Shown here piece by piece: positions 8,999 to 18,621 of a stretch of 64,000 nt of DNA. The stretch is from Streptomyces sp. NBC_01288 (GTDB lineage: Bacteria > Actinomycetota > Actinomycetes > Streptomycetales > Streptomycetaceae): positions 7,129,001 through 7,193,000 of the forward strand of contig NZ_CP108427.1 of NCBI RefSeq assembly GCF_035982055.1, written 5' to 3'. The notes beneath the pieces were generated by a model. The model was not told the DNA's origin. It saw only the letters and a list, made by a program, of their open reading frames with translations, and searched no databases. Numbering within the stretch: the first letter of the stretch is position 1; each line of letters starts with the position of its first letter. Position numbers and translations under genes: made by a program.

Positions 8999-10543
8999 TC
9001 ACAGGGGCGACTGCCAACGGACCGTCGTGCCGCCACCGTCGCCGTCACCGGTCCCTCCGCCACCGGTCCCTCCATCTCCGGTCCCTCCGTCGTCGTGCAC
9101 CCTCAGTCGTACGGCGTCCCGGCCGTCCGGCAGCGATGTCGTCACGTCGATCGTGATCTCCACGCGGGACACGGCGGCGCGGGCGGACGCGGCGGTGAGG
9201 GCGCGGCGGAGGACGGCGACGAGGTGGGCCGCCACCTGGTCGGGGACGACCGTGTCCACCGGGCCCTTGAAATGGGTGGAGGGCTGGAGGCCGAGCACGG
9301 CCGACGCGCCGGCCGCCTCCCGAAGTACCTTGCCCCGCAGGCCCGTTGGGGCCTCCGCCGGAGGTTGTTGCAGGGCGAAGATCGCCGTGCGGACCTCCTG
9401 GATCGTCGACTGGAGTTCGTCCACCGCACGCCCGAGGAGTTCATGGGCCTGGTCGGTGTCCTCGGTTCTGCGCTGCGTGGACTCCAGCAACATGCCCGTG
9501 GCGAACAGGCGTTGCACCACCAGGTCGTGCAGATCGCGGGCGATGCGGTCACGGTCCTCGTACACCGCGAGGCGTTCACGGCCGTGCTGCGCGTCGGCCA
9601 GCACCAGGGCGAGCGCGGCCTGGGACGCGAACTGCGTTGCCAGCAACCGTTCTACGGCCGTGTAGGGGCGGTCGCCCGGACGGCGCGGGAGAGCCAGGGT
9701 GCCGATGAGGCGGCCGTCCGCCTGGAGCGGGAGCATCATGCTCGGGCCGAACCGGTGCCGTACATGCGTCGTCATGCGCGGGTCGGTCGCCGAGTCGTCG
9801 ATGAACACCGGTTCGCCGCCCAGGAGTTGGACGAGGACGGGGCTGCCGGGCTCGATGGTCGTACCGACGATGTCGCCCGGGTCCTCGTGGACGGACGCGA
9901 TGACGATCTCCATGCCGCCCGCCGCCGTGCGCTGGAGGATCACGCCCGCGGCGGCGTCGGCGAGGGCCCGGGCGCCCTCCGCGACCGTCTTCAGGGCGTC
10001 GGCCGCGGTCTCGCCGGTGAGCAGCGCGGTGGTGACGGCCGCCGCGCCCTCGATCCAGCGTTCGCGCTGCCGGGCCGTCTCGTACAGGCGGGCGTTGCCG
10101 ATCGCGATGCCGGCCTGGGCGGCGAGCACGTGCAGGAACTGCTCGTCCTCGGCGGTGAAGGGGGCGGAGTGCTGCTTGCCGGCCAGGTGGAGGTGGCCGA
10201 ACACCTCGTCGTGGACGTGGATCGGCACGCTGAGCACCCCCGCGGGCGGCGGCTCGGCCCCGCCCGTACGGATCTCGGTGAGGCCGTCCTGCCCGGGGTC
10301 CGTGGTCCCGAGCGCCGCGTACCGCGCACCGGTCAGCTCGGCGGCGCCGTCCACGATGTGCTGGAGGGTGGTGCGCAGTTCGAGCTCGGAACCGACGCTC
10401 AGGACGGCTTCGAGGAGGCGGGAGAGGTCGGGGACGCCGTCAGGCGGATCGGCCCGGTCCCGGCTCAGGCCGTGGCCAGCGGGTCCAGGACCAGCGGCTC
10501 GATCTTGCCCTCCAGCATGTAGCCCAGGCCCTGTACGGCACAC
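8999..10543 (-). CDS. GAF-domain sensor histidine kinase with degenerate ATPase domain
   Basis: 514 residues. Two GAF domains (about residues 45-180 and 195-310) precede a HisKA_3 dimerisation helix with DRDRIARDLHDL, phospho-acceptor His339. This layout is that of DevS/NarL-type kinases. The catalytic domain is abnormal. The N-box, normally EALxN, reads RRALTAAS without the Asn, and where the G1 and G2 boxes should be there is only a Gly/Asp/Thr low-complexity run (residues about 484-505, bases 9,029-9,094) before a normal-looking end, VRWQSPL. ATP binding therefore looks lost. No response regulator is adjacent. The start GTG 10,543 lies 79 bases inside the end of mbl; no better start codon was found, and a rare CTG near 10,471 cannot be excluded. 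Confidence 0.8.
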   Translation of the reverse strand: MCRTGPGLHAGGQDRAAGPGPAGHGLSRDRADPPDGVPDLSRLLEAVLSVGSELELRTTLQHIVDGAAELTGARYAALGTTDPGQDGLTEIRTGGAEPPPAGVLSVPIHVHDEVFGHLHLAGKQHSAPFTAEDEQFLHVLAAQAGIAIGNARLYETARQRERWIEGAAAVTTALLTGETAADALKTVAEGARALADAAAGVILQRTAAGGMEIVIASVHEDPGDIVGTTIEPGSPVLVQLLGGEPVFIDDSATDPRMTTHVRHRFGPSMMLPLQADGRLIGTLALPRRPGDRPYTAVERLLATQFASQAALALVLADAQHGRERLAVYEDRDRIARDLHDLVVQRLFATGMLLESTQRRTEDTDQAHELLGRAVDELQSTIQEVRTAIFALQQPPAEAPTGLRGKVLREAAGASAVLGLQPSTHFKGPVDTVVPDQVAAHLVAVLRRALTAASARAAVSRVEITIDVTTSLPDGRDAVRLRVHDDGGTGDGGTGGGGTGDGDGGGTTVRWQSPL

Positions 10544-11505
10544 ACGTCCGGCCGCTCGGCGATGTGCACCGGCATCCCGGTCGCCGCGCGTAGCATCTGG
10601 TCGAAGCCGGGGAGCAGCGCGCTGCCGCCGACCATCATGATCCCGCGGTCCGCGAGGTCGGCCACCAGGTCGGGCGGGCAGTTGCGCAGCACCCGGCCGA
10701 TCCCGTCGAGCACGGCGGTCAGCGGGGTCTCGATCGCGTCCCGTACGGCCGCGGTGTCGACCCGTACGGAACGCGCGAGGCCGCTCGCCACGTCCCGCCC
10801 GTGGATCTCGGTGGTGGTCGGGCCGTGCGGGGTGAGACCGTTACCGGAGAGGGCGAGCTGCAACGGCCGTACGGACTGGCTCGGCAGCATCAACTCGTGC
10901 TCGTGGCGCAGGTGTTGAACGATCGCGTGGTCCACGGCCTCGCCGCCCACCGGAATGCGCTCGGCGGTCACGATCGAGCCGAGGGAGAGCACGGCGACCT
11001 GCGTCGCGGCGGCCCCGCACACCATGATCATGGTCGCCTCGGGCCGCTCGACGGGCAGCCCGCAGCCCACGGCGGCGGCGATCAGCGTGTCGACCAGCTC
11101 CACCCGGCGCGCCCCGAGCCCGACCAGCGTCTCGATCGCGGCCCGCTGCGCCAGCGGATCGGCGTCGTGCGGGGTGCAGGCGGCGGCCCGCAGCCGGGGC
11201 TTGCGGCGCAGCGCGCGGCGGACCTTGTCGCCGATCAGGTGCCGCAGCATGCGCTGCGCCATCTCGATGTCGACGACGGTCCCGCCGGACACCGGCCGGA
11301 CCACCCGGATGTAGTCGGGCGTACGGCCCGTCATCTTCTCCGCGAACTCTCCTACGGCGATCAGCGCGCCGGTCCGCGTGTTCACGGCGGCGGCGGACGG
11401 CTGGTCGACGACGAGGCCGGCGCCCTTGACGTAGACACGGGTACGGGCGGCACCCAGGTCGACGGCGAAATGGCAGCGTCGCAACTGCTCCAGACTGACG
11501 GTCAT
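10465..11505 (-). CDS. mbl: MreB-like actin homologue Mbl
   Basis: 346 residues with the actin/MreB nucleotide-binding plan: phosphate-1 loop FAVDLGAARTRVYVKG (residues 13-28), phosphate-2 region MIMVCGAAATQVAVL, and adenosine motif IMMVGGSALLPGFDQ. The usual acidic residues and Gly pattern of MreB are partly changed (VCGAAAT where MreB has DIGGGTT), which fits the divergent Mbl proteins of streptomycetes rather than true MreB. In S. coelicolor Mbl contributes to spore-wall synthesis and depends on MreB for localisation (established knowledge). Start ATG 11,505 has GGGAGA upstream. No mreC/mreD is next to it, consistent with a stand-alone mbl. Confidence 0.88.
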   Translation of the reverse strand: MTVSLEQLRRCHFAVDLGAARTRVYVKGAGLVVDQPSAAAVNTRTGALIAVGEFAEKMTGRTPDYIRVVRPVSGGTVVDIEMAQRMLRHLIGDKVRRALRRKPRLRAAACTPHDADPLAQRAAIETLVGLGARRVELVDTLIAAAVGCGLPVERPEATMIMVCGAAATQVAVLSLGSIVTAERIPVGGEAVDHAIVQHLRHEHELMLPSQSVRPLQLALSGNGLTPHGPTTTEIHGRDVASGLARSVRVDTAAVRDAIETPLTAVLDGIGRVLRNCPPDLVADLADRGIMMVGGSALLPGFDQMLRAATGMPVHIAERPDVCAVQGLGYMLEGKIEPLVLDPLATA

Positions 11506-11823
11506 GGCAGGTTCTCCCGAGAGCGCGGACCGGGGCTTCGCCGGGCGGCGGGCCTCTTTCGCATCGTGCGGGGGCGCTGGAGCGGGCGCGCCTTGTGGTG
11601 GGCCGGGCGGGGTGCCGCTAAATGGGGGTATTTGTCCGTAATGCCCGAGTTAAAGAGCACGTAAAGGGCAGTGGAGGGCGTCCTCGTGACGCCGCGTTGG
11701 CGGGAAACCGCCGGGGCGTCAATCCGCCAGCTCCATTCAACTCCCTTGCGCCACAAGGCACACGACACTCTTCACAGCACTCGACGGCTCGACAACTCGA
11801 CGGTTCAACGAAGAGGGGCGTGC
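11506..11823. other. Intergenic region between mbl and the S8 protease gene
   Basis: This 318-base stretch separates two divergent genes, so it must hold both promoters. I see an AT-richer patch at about 11,620-11,665 (runs such as TAAATGGGGGTATTTG and GTTAAAGAGCACGTAAAG) that is a plausible promoter location. No -10/-35 pair, hairpin or RNA gene is convincing enough to call. Confidence 0.4.
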
Positions 11824-14800
11824 ATGAGCAGAGGAAGCAGAGGACCGGTCAGACGCGGGGCGGTGCTGCTGTCGGCCGGGCTCGTGGCCGCGTTGTTGCC
11901 GGCCACCCAGGCATACGCGGCCCCGGGCACCCTGACCGCTGTCGCCCCCACCGCGAGCCCGACTCGCACCGTCACCCTCGTCACCGGCGACAAAGTCACC
12001 GTCACCGACCTCGCGGGCGGCCGGAAGACCGTGAGCGTCGAGCGCGCCCAGGGTGCCACCGGAGCCGTCCGCACCCAGATGGCCAACGCCGACATCACCG
12101 TCGTACCGGACGAGGCTCTCCCCTACCTGCGCGCGGGCACCCTCGACCGACGGCTCTTCGACGTGAGTGAGCTGCTACGGCAGGGGCTCGCCGACCGGAC
12201 GACCGACGAGCTGCCGCTGATCGTGACGTACGACAAGGGGGCGTCGACGGCGACCCCGCGCGGCGCCGAGCGGACGCGGACCCTCGCGAGTGTGCGCGGG
12301 GCCGCCCTCGACGCGGACAAGGGGCGCGGGTTCTGGCGGGCGTTCACCCGGCAGGACGGGGTGCGGAAGGTCTGGCTGGACGGGCGGGTGACCGCCGACA
12401 TGGCCGAGAGCAACGCGCAGATCGGCACGGCGCACGCCTGGGAGGCCGGGCTGACCGGCAAGGGGGTCACGGTCGCCGTACTGGACACGGGAGTGGACCT
12501 CTCCCACCCCGACCTCGACCGGCGGGTCTCCGTCACCAAGAGCTTCATCGACGGCGAGGACGTCGCCGACCGCAACGGACACGGCACCCACGTCACCTCC
12601 ACCGTCGGCGGCAGCGGTGCCGCATCTGCCGGACAGGAGAAGGGAGTTGCCCCGGACGCCACCCTCGCCGTGGGCAAGGTGCTCAGCGACCAGGGCTCCG
12701 GGAGCGAGTCGCAGATCATCGCCGGGATGGAGTGGGCCGCGCGGGACGTGCACGCCAAAGTCGTGTCCATGAGCCTCGGTTCGACCGAACCCAGCGACGG
12801 CACCGACCCCATGGCGCAGGCCGTGAACTCGTTGAGCAGCGAGACCGGGGCGCTTTTCGTCATAGCCGCCGGCAACACCGGCACCCCCTCCTCCATCGGC
12901 TCACCCGGCGCCGCCGACTCCGCGCTCACCGTCGGCGCCGTCGACGCGAACGACCAGGCCGCCTACTTCACCAGCGCCGGGCCGCGTTACGGCGACAACG
13001 CCCTCAAGCCCGACCTCTCCGCACCCGGCGTCGACATCCTCGCCGCCCGCTCCCAACTCGTCGACGGCAGTGGGTACTACACCTCCATGAGCGGTACGTC
13101 GATGGCGACACCGCACGTGGCGGGGGTCGCCGCGCTGCTCGCCCAGGAGCATCCCGACTGGAGCGGTACGGAGATCAAGGACGCGTTGATGTCCACGTCC
13201 AAGCAACTGGACGCTTCCGTGTACGAGTTGGGGGCAGGTCGGGTGAACGTGCCCGATGCCGTCGACGCCCGTATCACCGCCACCGGCAGCGCCGACCTCG
13301 GCTTCTACAGCTGGCCGTACGACGGCGACAAGCCGGTCACCAAGACCCTCACCTACGCCAACTCCTCCGACGCCGATGTCCAGTTGAGCCTTGCCGCACA
13401 GGGTGCTCCGGCCGGTGTCGCCACCCTCGCCGACTCCACCCTCACCGTGCCCGCGCACGGCACCGCCTCCACCACGGTGACCGGCGACGGTGCGAAGGCC
13501 GAGGTCGGGAACACCAGCGGACGGATCGTCGCCTCCGTCGCCGGAACTCCCGTAGCCCACACGGCGTTCGGGCTGGTCAAGGAGGACGAGCGGTACACGC
13601 TCACCGTCCACGTGAAGGACCGGGACGGGGCCGCCACGGCCGCCGACCTGGTGGTGCAGCGACTGGCCCAGGGCCACGACCCCTACCCGGCGGCCGTCGG
13701 CGACTCCGGAACCCTCAAACTCCGGCTCCAGCCCGGGACTTACAGCCTGACCTCCTTCCTCGACGTGCGCGGCAGCCACGGTGCCGACTCGCTCGGGCTC
13801 GGTTTCCTCGCGGCGCCCCAGATCACCCTGGACCGGGACCGCGAGGTCACCCTGGACGGGCGGCGGCTCAGGGAGGTCAGCGCGAAGGTCCAACAGCGCA
13901 CGGAGACACGGCAGTTGGTCATGGAGTACGACCGGGACGCGAACGGCTCCGATCTCTTCGACGCCGTCCAGGTGCCGGTGACGTACGACAGCGTCTTCGC
14001 CGCCCCGACGGAGAAGGTCACTCAGGGCCGCTTCGAGTACCGGACCGTGTGGCGGCTCGGGAAGCCGTTGTCGGAGGTCAAGGGGGTCGGTGAGGCCGTC
14101 GTGCAGTCGGGCGGAACGCTGATCGAGGGGCACAGTCGGCTGCCGTTGGTGGACGTCGGGGACGGTCCCATGACCCCTGCCGTCCGGGGTCGCGCGGTGC
14201 TCGCCCACCTCGCCGACGGCGATGGCGACGGTGCCGATCCGGTCGCGCTCGCGCAGGCCGCCCAGGACGCGGGCGCCAAGGCGTTGTTCGTGACGGACGA
14301 CGTGGCCGGGCGGCTCAGCGCCTGGTGGGGAGCGGACGACGGCTCCGACCGCACGCTCCAGATCGCCTCGGTGAACGCCGCCGACGCGGCACGGCTGCGC
14401 GCGGCGAAGACGGTCGACATGACCGGGACGCGCAACACGCCCTACACATACGATCTTTCGGCCGGGCACCAGGGCGCGATCCCGAACGCCGATCTCGCCT
14501 ACGCGCCCAGCCGCGGTCAACTCGCCGTCCTGGACACGAAGTTCCACGCGGTGAAGCCGGGGAAGCCGGTGAGCGGCGGGGAGTTCCGTTACTCGATCAC
14601 CGATGCCTTCCCCATCGGCCTCGGCTTCCAGGAGCGCATCGACTACCCGGCCGAGCGGACCGACTACGTGTCGACCGGTCCCGGGCAGCGCTGGTCGGAG
14701 TCCGTGACGGTCGGGGACGGCACGCTGGAGGAGCGCAGCGGGCTGGTCCAGTACACGGGCGGGACGCACCGGACCCTCGACTGGTTCAAGCCCGTGTGGC

Positions 14801-15471
14801 ATCCGTGGCTCGGCACCGGGCTCGGGTGGGGACAGCAACGGTCGGGAAACCAGCTTCAGTTCAACACCCCCGGGTGGGGCGACTCCGGACCCGACCACAC
14901 CGGATTCGGCGACGCGTGGAGCGCCGACAGCGGCATGACCCAGACCACCGAGGTGTACCGGGACGGCACCCTGGTCGACCGGCGGACCAGTTCCGGCGCC
15001 TACGACTGGGACGCGCCCGCCGACGAACACACCTACAAGGTCGTCACCGACACCGCCCTCGACCCCGGCCGCTGGGAACTCTCCACCGAGGGCCATGCCG
15101 AGTGGACCTTCAACTCGGTCGCCACGCCTGCCGATCGGTGGACCTTCCTCCCTCTCCTCAACCTCGCCTTCGACGTCGACACCGACCTCGCGGGCGACGT
15201 GCGGGGCGGCGGCCGGGTACCGGTCGGGATCAGCGCCTCGTACGTGGTGGGCGCGCCGGACACCGGGACGATCGTCGGCGGCACGCTCCAAGTGTCGTAC
15301 GACGACGGGAAGTCGTGGCGGACGGTGAAGCTCACCGGCGGTCACGCGTCATGGCGCGGCACCCTCACCGTGCCCCGGGATGCTCAGTACATCTCGCTAC
15401 GGGCCTCCACGAGTGACGACCAGGGCGGTTCGGTCCGACAGGAGATAGTCCGGGCGGTAGGAGTCCGGTGA
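11824..15471 (+). CDS. Secreted S8 (subtilisin-type) serine protease with long C-terminal region
   Basis: 1,215 residues. ATG 11,824 is chosen for its GAAGAGGGG ribosome-binding site and because a signal peptide follows directly (RRGAVLLSAGLVAALLPATQAYA, cleavage near ATQAYA-AP). A propeptide-like region precedes the catalytic domain (about residues 205-460). The triad is visible: Asp221 in VAVLDTGVD, His253 in NGHGTHV and Ser426 in SGTSMATPHVAG, with the oxyanion Asn in VIAAGNTG. The remaining ~750 residues are beta-rich, with a PA-like segment (AQDAGAKALFVTDD) and no anchoring motif, so the enzyme is probably released. Very large S8 proteases of this design are common in Streptomyces. It is monocistronic and closed by a strong bidirectional terminator. 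Confidence 0.92.
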   Translation: MSRGSRGPVRRGAVLLSAGLVAALLPATQAYAAPGTLTAVAPTASPTRTVTLVTGDKVTVTDLAGGRKTVSVERAQGATGAVRTQMANADITVVPDEALPYLRAGTLDRRLFDVSELLRQGLADRTTDELPLIVTYDKGASTATPRGAERTRTLASVRGAALDADKGRGFWRAFTRQDGVRKVWLDGRVTADMAESNAQIGTAHAWEAGLTGKGVTVAVLDTGVDLSHPDLDRRVSVTKSFIDGEDVADRNGHGTHVTSTVGGSGAASAGQEKGVAPDATLAVGKVLSDQGSGSESQIIAGMEWAARDVHAKVVSMSLGSTEPSDGTDPMAQAVNSLSSETGALFVIAAGNTGTPSSIGSPGAADSALTVGAVDANDQAAYFTSAGPRYGDNALKPDLSAPGVDILAARSQLVDGSGYYTSMSGTSMATPHVAGVAALLAQEHPDWSGTEIKDALMSTSKQLDASVYELGAGRVNVPDAVDARITATGSADLGFYSWPYDGDKPVTKTLTYANSSDADVQLSLAAQGAPAGVATLADSTLTVPAHGTASTTVTGDGAKAEVGNTSGRIVASVAGTPVAHTAFGLVKEDERYTLTVHVKDRDGAATAADLVVQRLAQGHDPYPAAVGDSGTLKLRLQPGTYSLTSFLDVRGSHGADSLGLGFLAAPQITLDRDREVTLDGRRLREVSAKVQQRTETRQLVMEYDRDANGSDLFDAVQVPVTYDSVFAAPTEKVTQGRFEYRTVWRLGKPLSEVKGVGEAVVQSGGTLIEGHSRLPLVDVGDGPMTPAVRGRAVLAHLADGDGDGADPVALAQAAQDAGAKALFVTDDVAGRLSAWWGADDGSDRTLQIASVNAADAARLRAAKTVDMTGTRNTPYTYDLSAGHQGAIPNADLAYAPSRGQLAVLDTKFHAVKPGKPVSGGEFRYSITDAFPIGLGFQERIDYPAERTDYVSTGPGQRWSESVTVGDGTLEERSGLVQYTGGTHRTLDWFKPVWHPWLGTGLGWGQQRSGNQLQFNTPGWGDSGPDHTGFGDAWSADSGMTQTTEVYRDGTLVDRRTSSGAYDWDAPADEHTYKVVTDTALDPGRWELSTEGHAEWTFNSVATPADRWTFLPLLNLAFDVDTDLAGDVRGGGRVPVGISASYVVGAPDTGTIVGGTLQVSYDDGKSWRTVKLTGGHASWRGTLTVPRDAQYISLRASTSDDQGGSVRQEIVRAVGVR

Positions 15472-15479
15472 TCCAGACG

Positions 15480-15517
15480 GGCGGCGCCGTCTCCTTGGGA
15501 GGGGAGACGGCGCCGCC
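15480..15517. terminator. Bidirectional hairpin terminator
   Basis: A perfect 15-base inverted repeat: GGCGGCGCCGTCTCC at 15,480-15,494 pairs with 15,503-15,517 across an 8-base loop. It lies exactly between the convergent protease and carboxyltransferase genes, 8 bases past one stop and 2 bases past the other. There is no long U-tract, as usual for Streptomyces terminators. Confidence 0.85.
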
Positions 15518-15519
15518 GC

Positions 15520-17118
15520 TCATACAGATCCCGTCCGGATCACGCCCAACTCCGCCAAGTCCTGCGGACGGATGTGGAGTTGATCCGCGGTCGACTCCGT
15601 CTCCTCCGATGGCCGCTTCAGGATCGCGGCGGCCAGCTCGGGGGCGATCACCGAGAAGTAACTGTCCGGTGTGGCCCAGGTGTTGCCCGGCGCGGCCAGC
15701 GCCAGCGCACCGCCGGAGCCGCCCTCGCCGATCAGCAGCGTGGTGAGCGGAGTGCGGGCGGACGCCACCGCGCCGAACAGGTCGGCGATCGCCGCGCCCG
15801 CGCCCTGCCGTTCCGCCTCGGCGTCGTTCGCAGCACCCGGGGTGTCCACCAGCGTCAGCACCGGGATGCCGAGCCGGTCCGCGAGCCGGATCAGCCGGGC
15901 GGCGGTCCGATAACCGGCCGGCCGGGTCGCCGTCCCGGCCTGCGCGGCATACGCGACCGTCCGCCCCTCCCGCTCCCCGAACCCGCACAGCATCCCCGCG
16001 TCGATACCGCCGCACCGGTCACCGCTGATCGCCACCCGGTGAGTGAAGTAGGCATCCAAGTAGCGCTCGGCACGCGGCCGTTGAGGCGACCGAGCACGCT
16101 GCACGGCTTCCCAGCCGGTGCCCGGGAAGTCGGCCGCGACGCGCTGCACGGCTTCTTGCGCGGGTACTGGTGCGTCGGCCGATGTCTGCTGAGCGGCCCG
16201 GGCGCGCTGCTCTGCGCCCCGCCCGGTCCCTGGGAGGTCGGCTTGGGCGGGCTGGGCCGATCCGGAGTCCTGTGCCGCGTCCCGCCCGGTCCCTGGGAGG
16301 TCGGCCTCGGTGTGGCGGGCCGGTCGGGAGTCCTGCACCGCGTCTCGCGCGGTCGCCGCTGGGCCGACCGGGGTGTGCTGAGTCGGCCGGTCGAGCGCCG
16401 CGGGCACCGGCGCCTGCCCCGCCCACGGCGTGGTCAGCAGCCGCAGCCACCTCTCCAGGGTTTCCTTCAGCCGCTCCGGTTCTACGATCGCGTCGGCCGC
16501 GCCCGCCGCCACCTGGGCCTCCGCCGTGTAGGCAGTGGGGTCCGCGTCCGGCGGTCGGACGCGGGAGCCGGCGAAGCCGATCTGGGCGCCGGGCAGGGCC
16601 AGGATCACATCGGCGCCCGCGCCGAGGGTGGCCCAGCCGCCGCCCGTGGTGGGGTCGCGCAGTACCGCGATCTGGGGGAGGCCGGCCTCCCTCGTGAGCG
16701 CCGACTGGCGTGCCACACGCTGGAGTTGGGTGAGGGCGATCATGCCCTCCTGCAGCCGGCTGCCGCCGGTGGCGACCAACGGCACGACCGGCAACCGGTG
16801 TTCACGGGCGTACGTGTACGCCGCCTCCAGACGGTCCCCGGTGCGTTCGCCGAGCGAGCCGCCCAGGAAGCCGAACTCGAAGGCGATCAGCACCGCTTGC
16901 GTGCCCGACACCGTCGCCGTGCCGCACACCACCGACTCCGACTCGCCGGTGCGGTCGGCGGCGCGGGCGCGTGAGGCGTCGTAGCCCTGCCAGGCGAGGG
17001 GGCCGTCGGGCTTGGACTCCCTTGCCGGGTAGGGGAGTTCGGTGAAGGTGGTGTCGTCCGTGACGAGGGCCAGGGTCTCGCGCGCGGACAGGCGTTCACT
17101 CACAGGTCGCTCAGTCAT
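15520..17118 (-). CDS. Acyl-CoA carboxylase carboxyltransferase, beta-alpha fusion with expanded linker
   Basis: 532 residues. The N-terminal half (about 20-240) is the beta-type carboxyltransferase (FEFGFLGGSLGERTGDRLEAA, then PLVATGGSRLQEG). The C-terminal half (about 350-525) is the alpha-type (GGIDAGMLCGF, LVDTPGAANDAEAERQGAG, GEGGSGGALALAAPGNTW). Together they would transfer CO2 from carboxybiotin to an acyl-CoA such as acetyl- or propionyl-CoA. No biotin carboxylase/carrier subunit is nearby, so it must be supplied in trans. The linker (about 245-350) is unusually long and made of degenerate ~20-residue repeats ending in DLPGTG or DFPGTG. It overlaps the upstream acyl-CoA ligase gene by 8 bases, so the two are co-translated. 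Confidence 0.9.
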   Translation of the reverse strand: MTERPVSERLSARETLALVTDDTTFTELPYPARESKPDGPLAWQGYDASRARAADRTGESESVVCGTATVSGTQAVLIAFEFGFLGGSLGERTGDRLEAAYTYAREHRLPVVPLVATGGSRLQEGMIALTQLQRVARQSALTREAGLPQIAVLRDPTTGGGWATLGAGADVILALPGAQIGFAGSRVRPPDADPTAYTAEAQVAAGAADAIVEPERLKETLERWLRLLTTPWAGQAPVPAALDRPTQHTPVGPAATARDAVQDSRPARHTEADLPGTGRDAAQDSGSAQPAQADLPGTGRGAEQRARAAQQTSADAPVPAQEAVQRVAADFPGTGWEAVQRARSPQRPRAERYLDAYFTHRVAISGDRCGGIDAGMLCGFGEREGRTVAYAAQAGTATRPAGYRTAARLIRLADRLGIPVLTLVDTPGAANDAEAERQGAGAAIADLFGAVASARTPLTTLLIGEGGSGGALALAAPGNTWATPDSYFSVIAPELAAAILKRPSEETESTADQLHIRPQDLAELGVIRTGSV

Positions 17119-18562
17119 GGGTCGTGGTCAGGGAGCGCTTCAGGATCTTCCCCATGTCGTTGCGGGGGAGTGCGGTGATGTGGTGGACGACGCGGGGGCG
17201 CTTGTGCGGGGCCAGGCGGCTCGCCACGTGGTCGGCCAACTCGGCCAGCTGTGGCGGGGATTGGGGGTCGCTCGGCACGATCCAGGCCACGACCCGCTCG
17301 CCCAGGTCGGGGTCCGGCTCGCCGGTGACGGCGGCCTCGCGCACCCCGGGGTGTTCCAGGAGCGCGTTCTCGATCTCGCCCGCGCCGATCTTGTAACCCC
17401 CGCTCTTGATCAGGTCGGTGGCCTTGCGGCCGACGATCCTGACATAGCCGTCGGGGTCGCGCACGGCCATGTCCCCGGTGCGGAACCAGCCGTCGGCGGT
17501 GAAGGCGGCGGCCGTGGCGTCGGGCCGGTTGAGGTACTCGGTGAAGAGGTTCGGGCCGCGCACCTGGATCTCGCCCACGCTCTCACCGTCGTGGGAGGGG
17601 AGGGGCGTGCCGTCCTCCTCGACCAGCCGCAACTCCACGCCGGGCAGCGGGACTCCGACCGTCCCGGCGCGCGGCTCGCCGTCCGCCCGGACGCTGGTGT
17701 TCATGAGGGTCTCCGTCATGCCGTAGCGCTCGATGACGCGGCGGCCGGTCGCCGACGTGATGCGTTCGTGGTCGTGGACCGGGAGCGCGGCCGAGCCGGA
17801 GACCAACAGGCGTGCGCGGCCGAGGGACTTGGCGAGTCCGGGGTCGTCGGGGAGGGTCTCGGCGATGCGGTGGTACATCGTCGGGACGCCGAACATCATG
17901 GTCGCGCCGTCGTTCAACTCCCGTGCCACGCCCTCCGTGCTGAACCTGCCCAGGTGCCGCACCGAGCCGCCGCGCCGCAGTGGGCCCAGGATACCCAGCA
18001 CCAGCCCGTGCACATGGAACAGCGGCAGCCCGTGCACGAGGACGTCGTCGCCGGTCCACTGCCAGGCGTCCGCGAGCGCGTCCAGCGTCGTGGCGATCGC
18101 CCGGCGCGGGATGACCGCGCCCTTGGGCGGGCCGGTGGTGCCGGAGGTGTAGACGACGAGGGCGGGGTCCTCGTCGCCCGGGGAGACGGCCGGACCGGCG
18201 CCCCCGGCGCCCCGCACCTCGACGTCGACGCGCTCCAAGTGCCGTAGCGGAGAAGGGAGTTCGTCGCCCGGGGCGGCCAGGATCAGGGTCGGGGTGCTGT
18301 CGGCGAGGATGTGGCCGAGTTCCTTCTCGCCCGACTTCGGGTTGAGGGGGACGGCCGCGACTCCCGCCCGCAGTACGGCGATCACGGCGACGGCCGTCTC
18401 CAGCGAGGGGGTGGCCCAGACGGCGACCCGGCCGGTGCCCGCGCACCGGGCCGCGAGGGCGTCCGCCGCCGCGCCCAGCTCCGCGTAGGTCAGGGACCGG
18501 TCACCGAACCGGAGAGCGGGCTGCTCGCCCGGGTTCGTCAGGGCCGGGAAGAGGGTGGACAC
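17111..18562 (-). CDS. Acyl-CoA synthetase (AMP-forming ligase)
   Basis: 483 residues from GTG 18,562, which has AAGGAG eight bases upstream. ANL-superfamily motifs are intact: phosphate loop VYTSGTTGPPKG, VSGSAALP, ERYGMTET, GWFRTGD, the hinge GRKATDLIKSGGYKIG and the C-terminal Lys in NDMGKILKR. The enzyme would activate a carboxylic acid to its acyl-CoA through an acyl-AMP. Size and the short N-terminus fit malonyl-CoA or medium-chain ligases better than long-chain ones, but the substrate is not certain. The gene overlaps the fused carboxyltransferase gene, suggesting a shared role in making carboxylated acyl-CoA building blocks. Confidence 0.88.
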   Translation of the reverse strand: MSTLFPALTNPGEQPALRFGDRSLTYAELGAAADALAARCAGTGRVAVWATPSLETAVAVIAVLRAGVAAVPLNPKSGEKELGHILADSTPTLILAAPGDELPSPLRHLERVDVEVRGAGGAGPAVSPGDEDPALVVYTSGTTGPPKGAVIPRRAIATTLDALADAWQWTGDDVLVHGLPLFHVHGLVLGILGPLRRGGSVRHLGRFSTEGVARELNDGATMMFGVPTMYHRIAETLPDDPGLAKSLGRARLLVSGSAALPVHDHERITSATGRRVIERYGMTETLMNTSVRADGEPRAGTVGVPLPGVELRLVEEDGTPLPSHDGESVGEIQVRGPNLFTEYLNRPDATAAAFTADGWFRTGDMAVRDPDGYVRIVGRKATDLIKSGGYKIGAGEIENALLEHPGVREAAVTGEPDPDLGERVVAWIVPSDPQSPPQLAELADHVASRLAPHKRPRVVHHITALPRNDMGKILKRSLTTTHD

Positions 18563-18621
18563 GCGGCGCACTCCTTGGTCGTCGGGGCAACGGTCCCCAG
18601 CTGCCGGGGACACCCCCGTTC

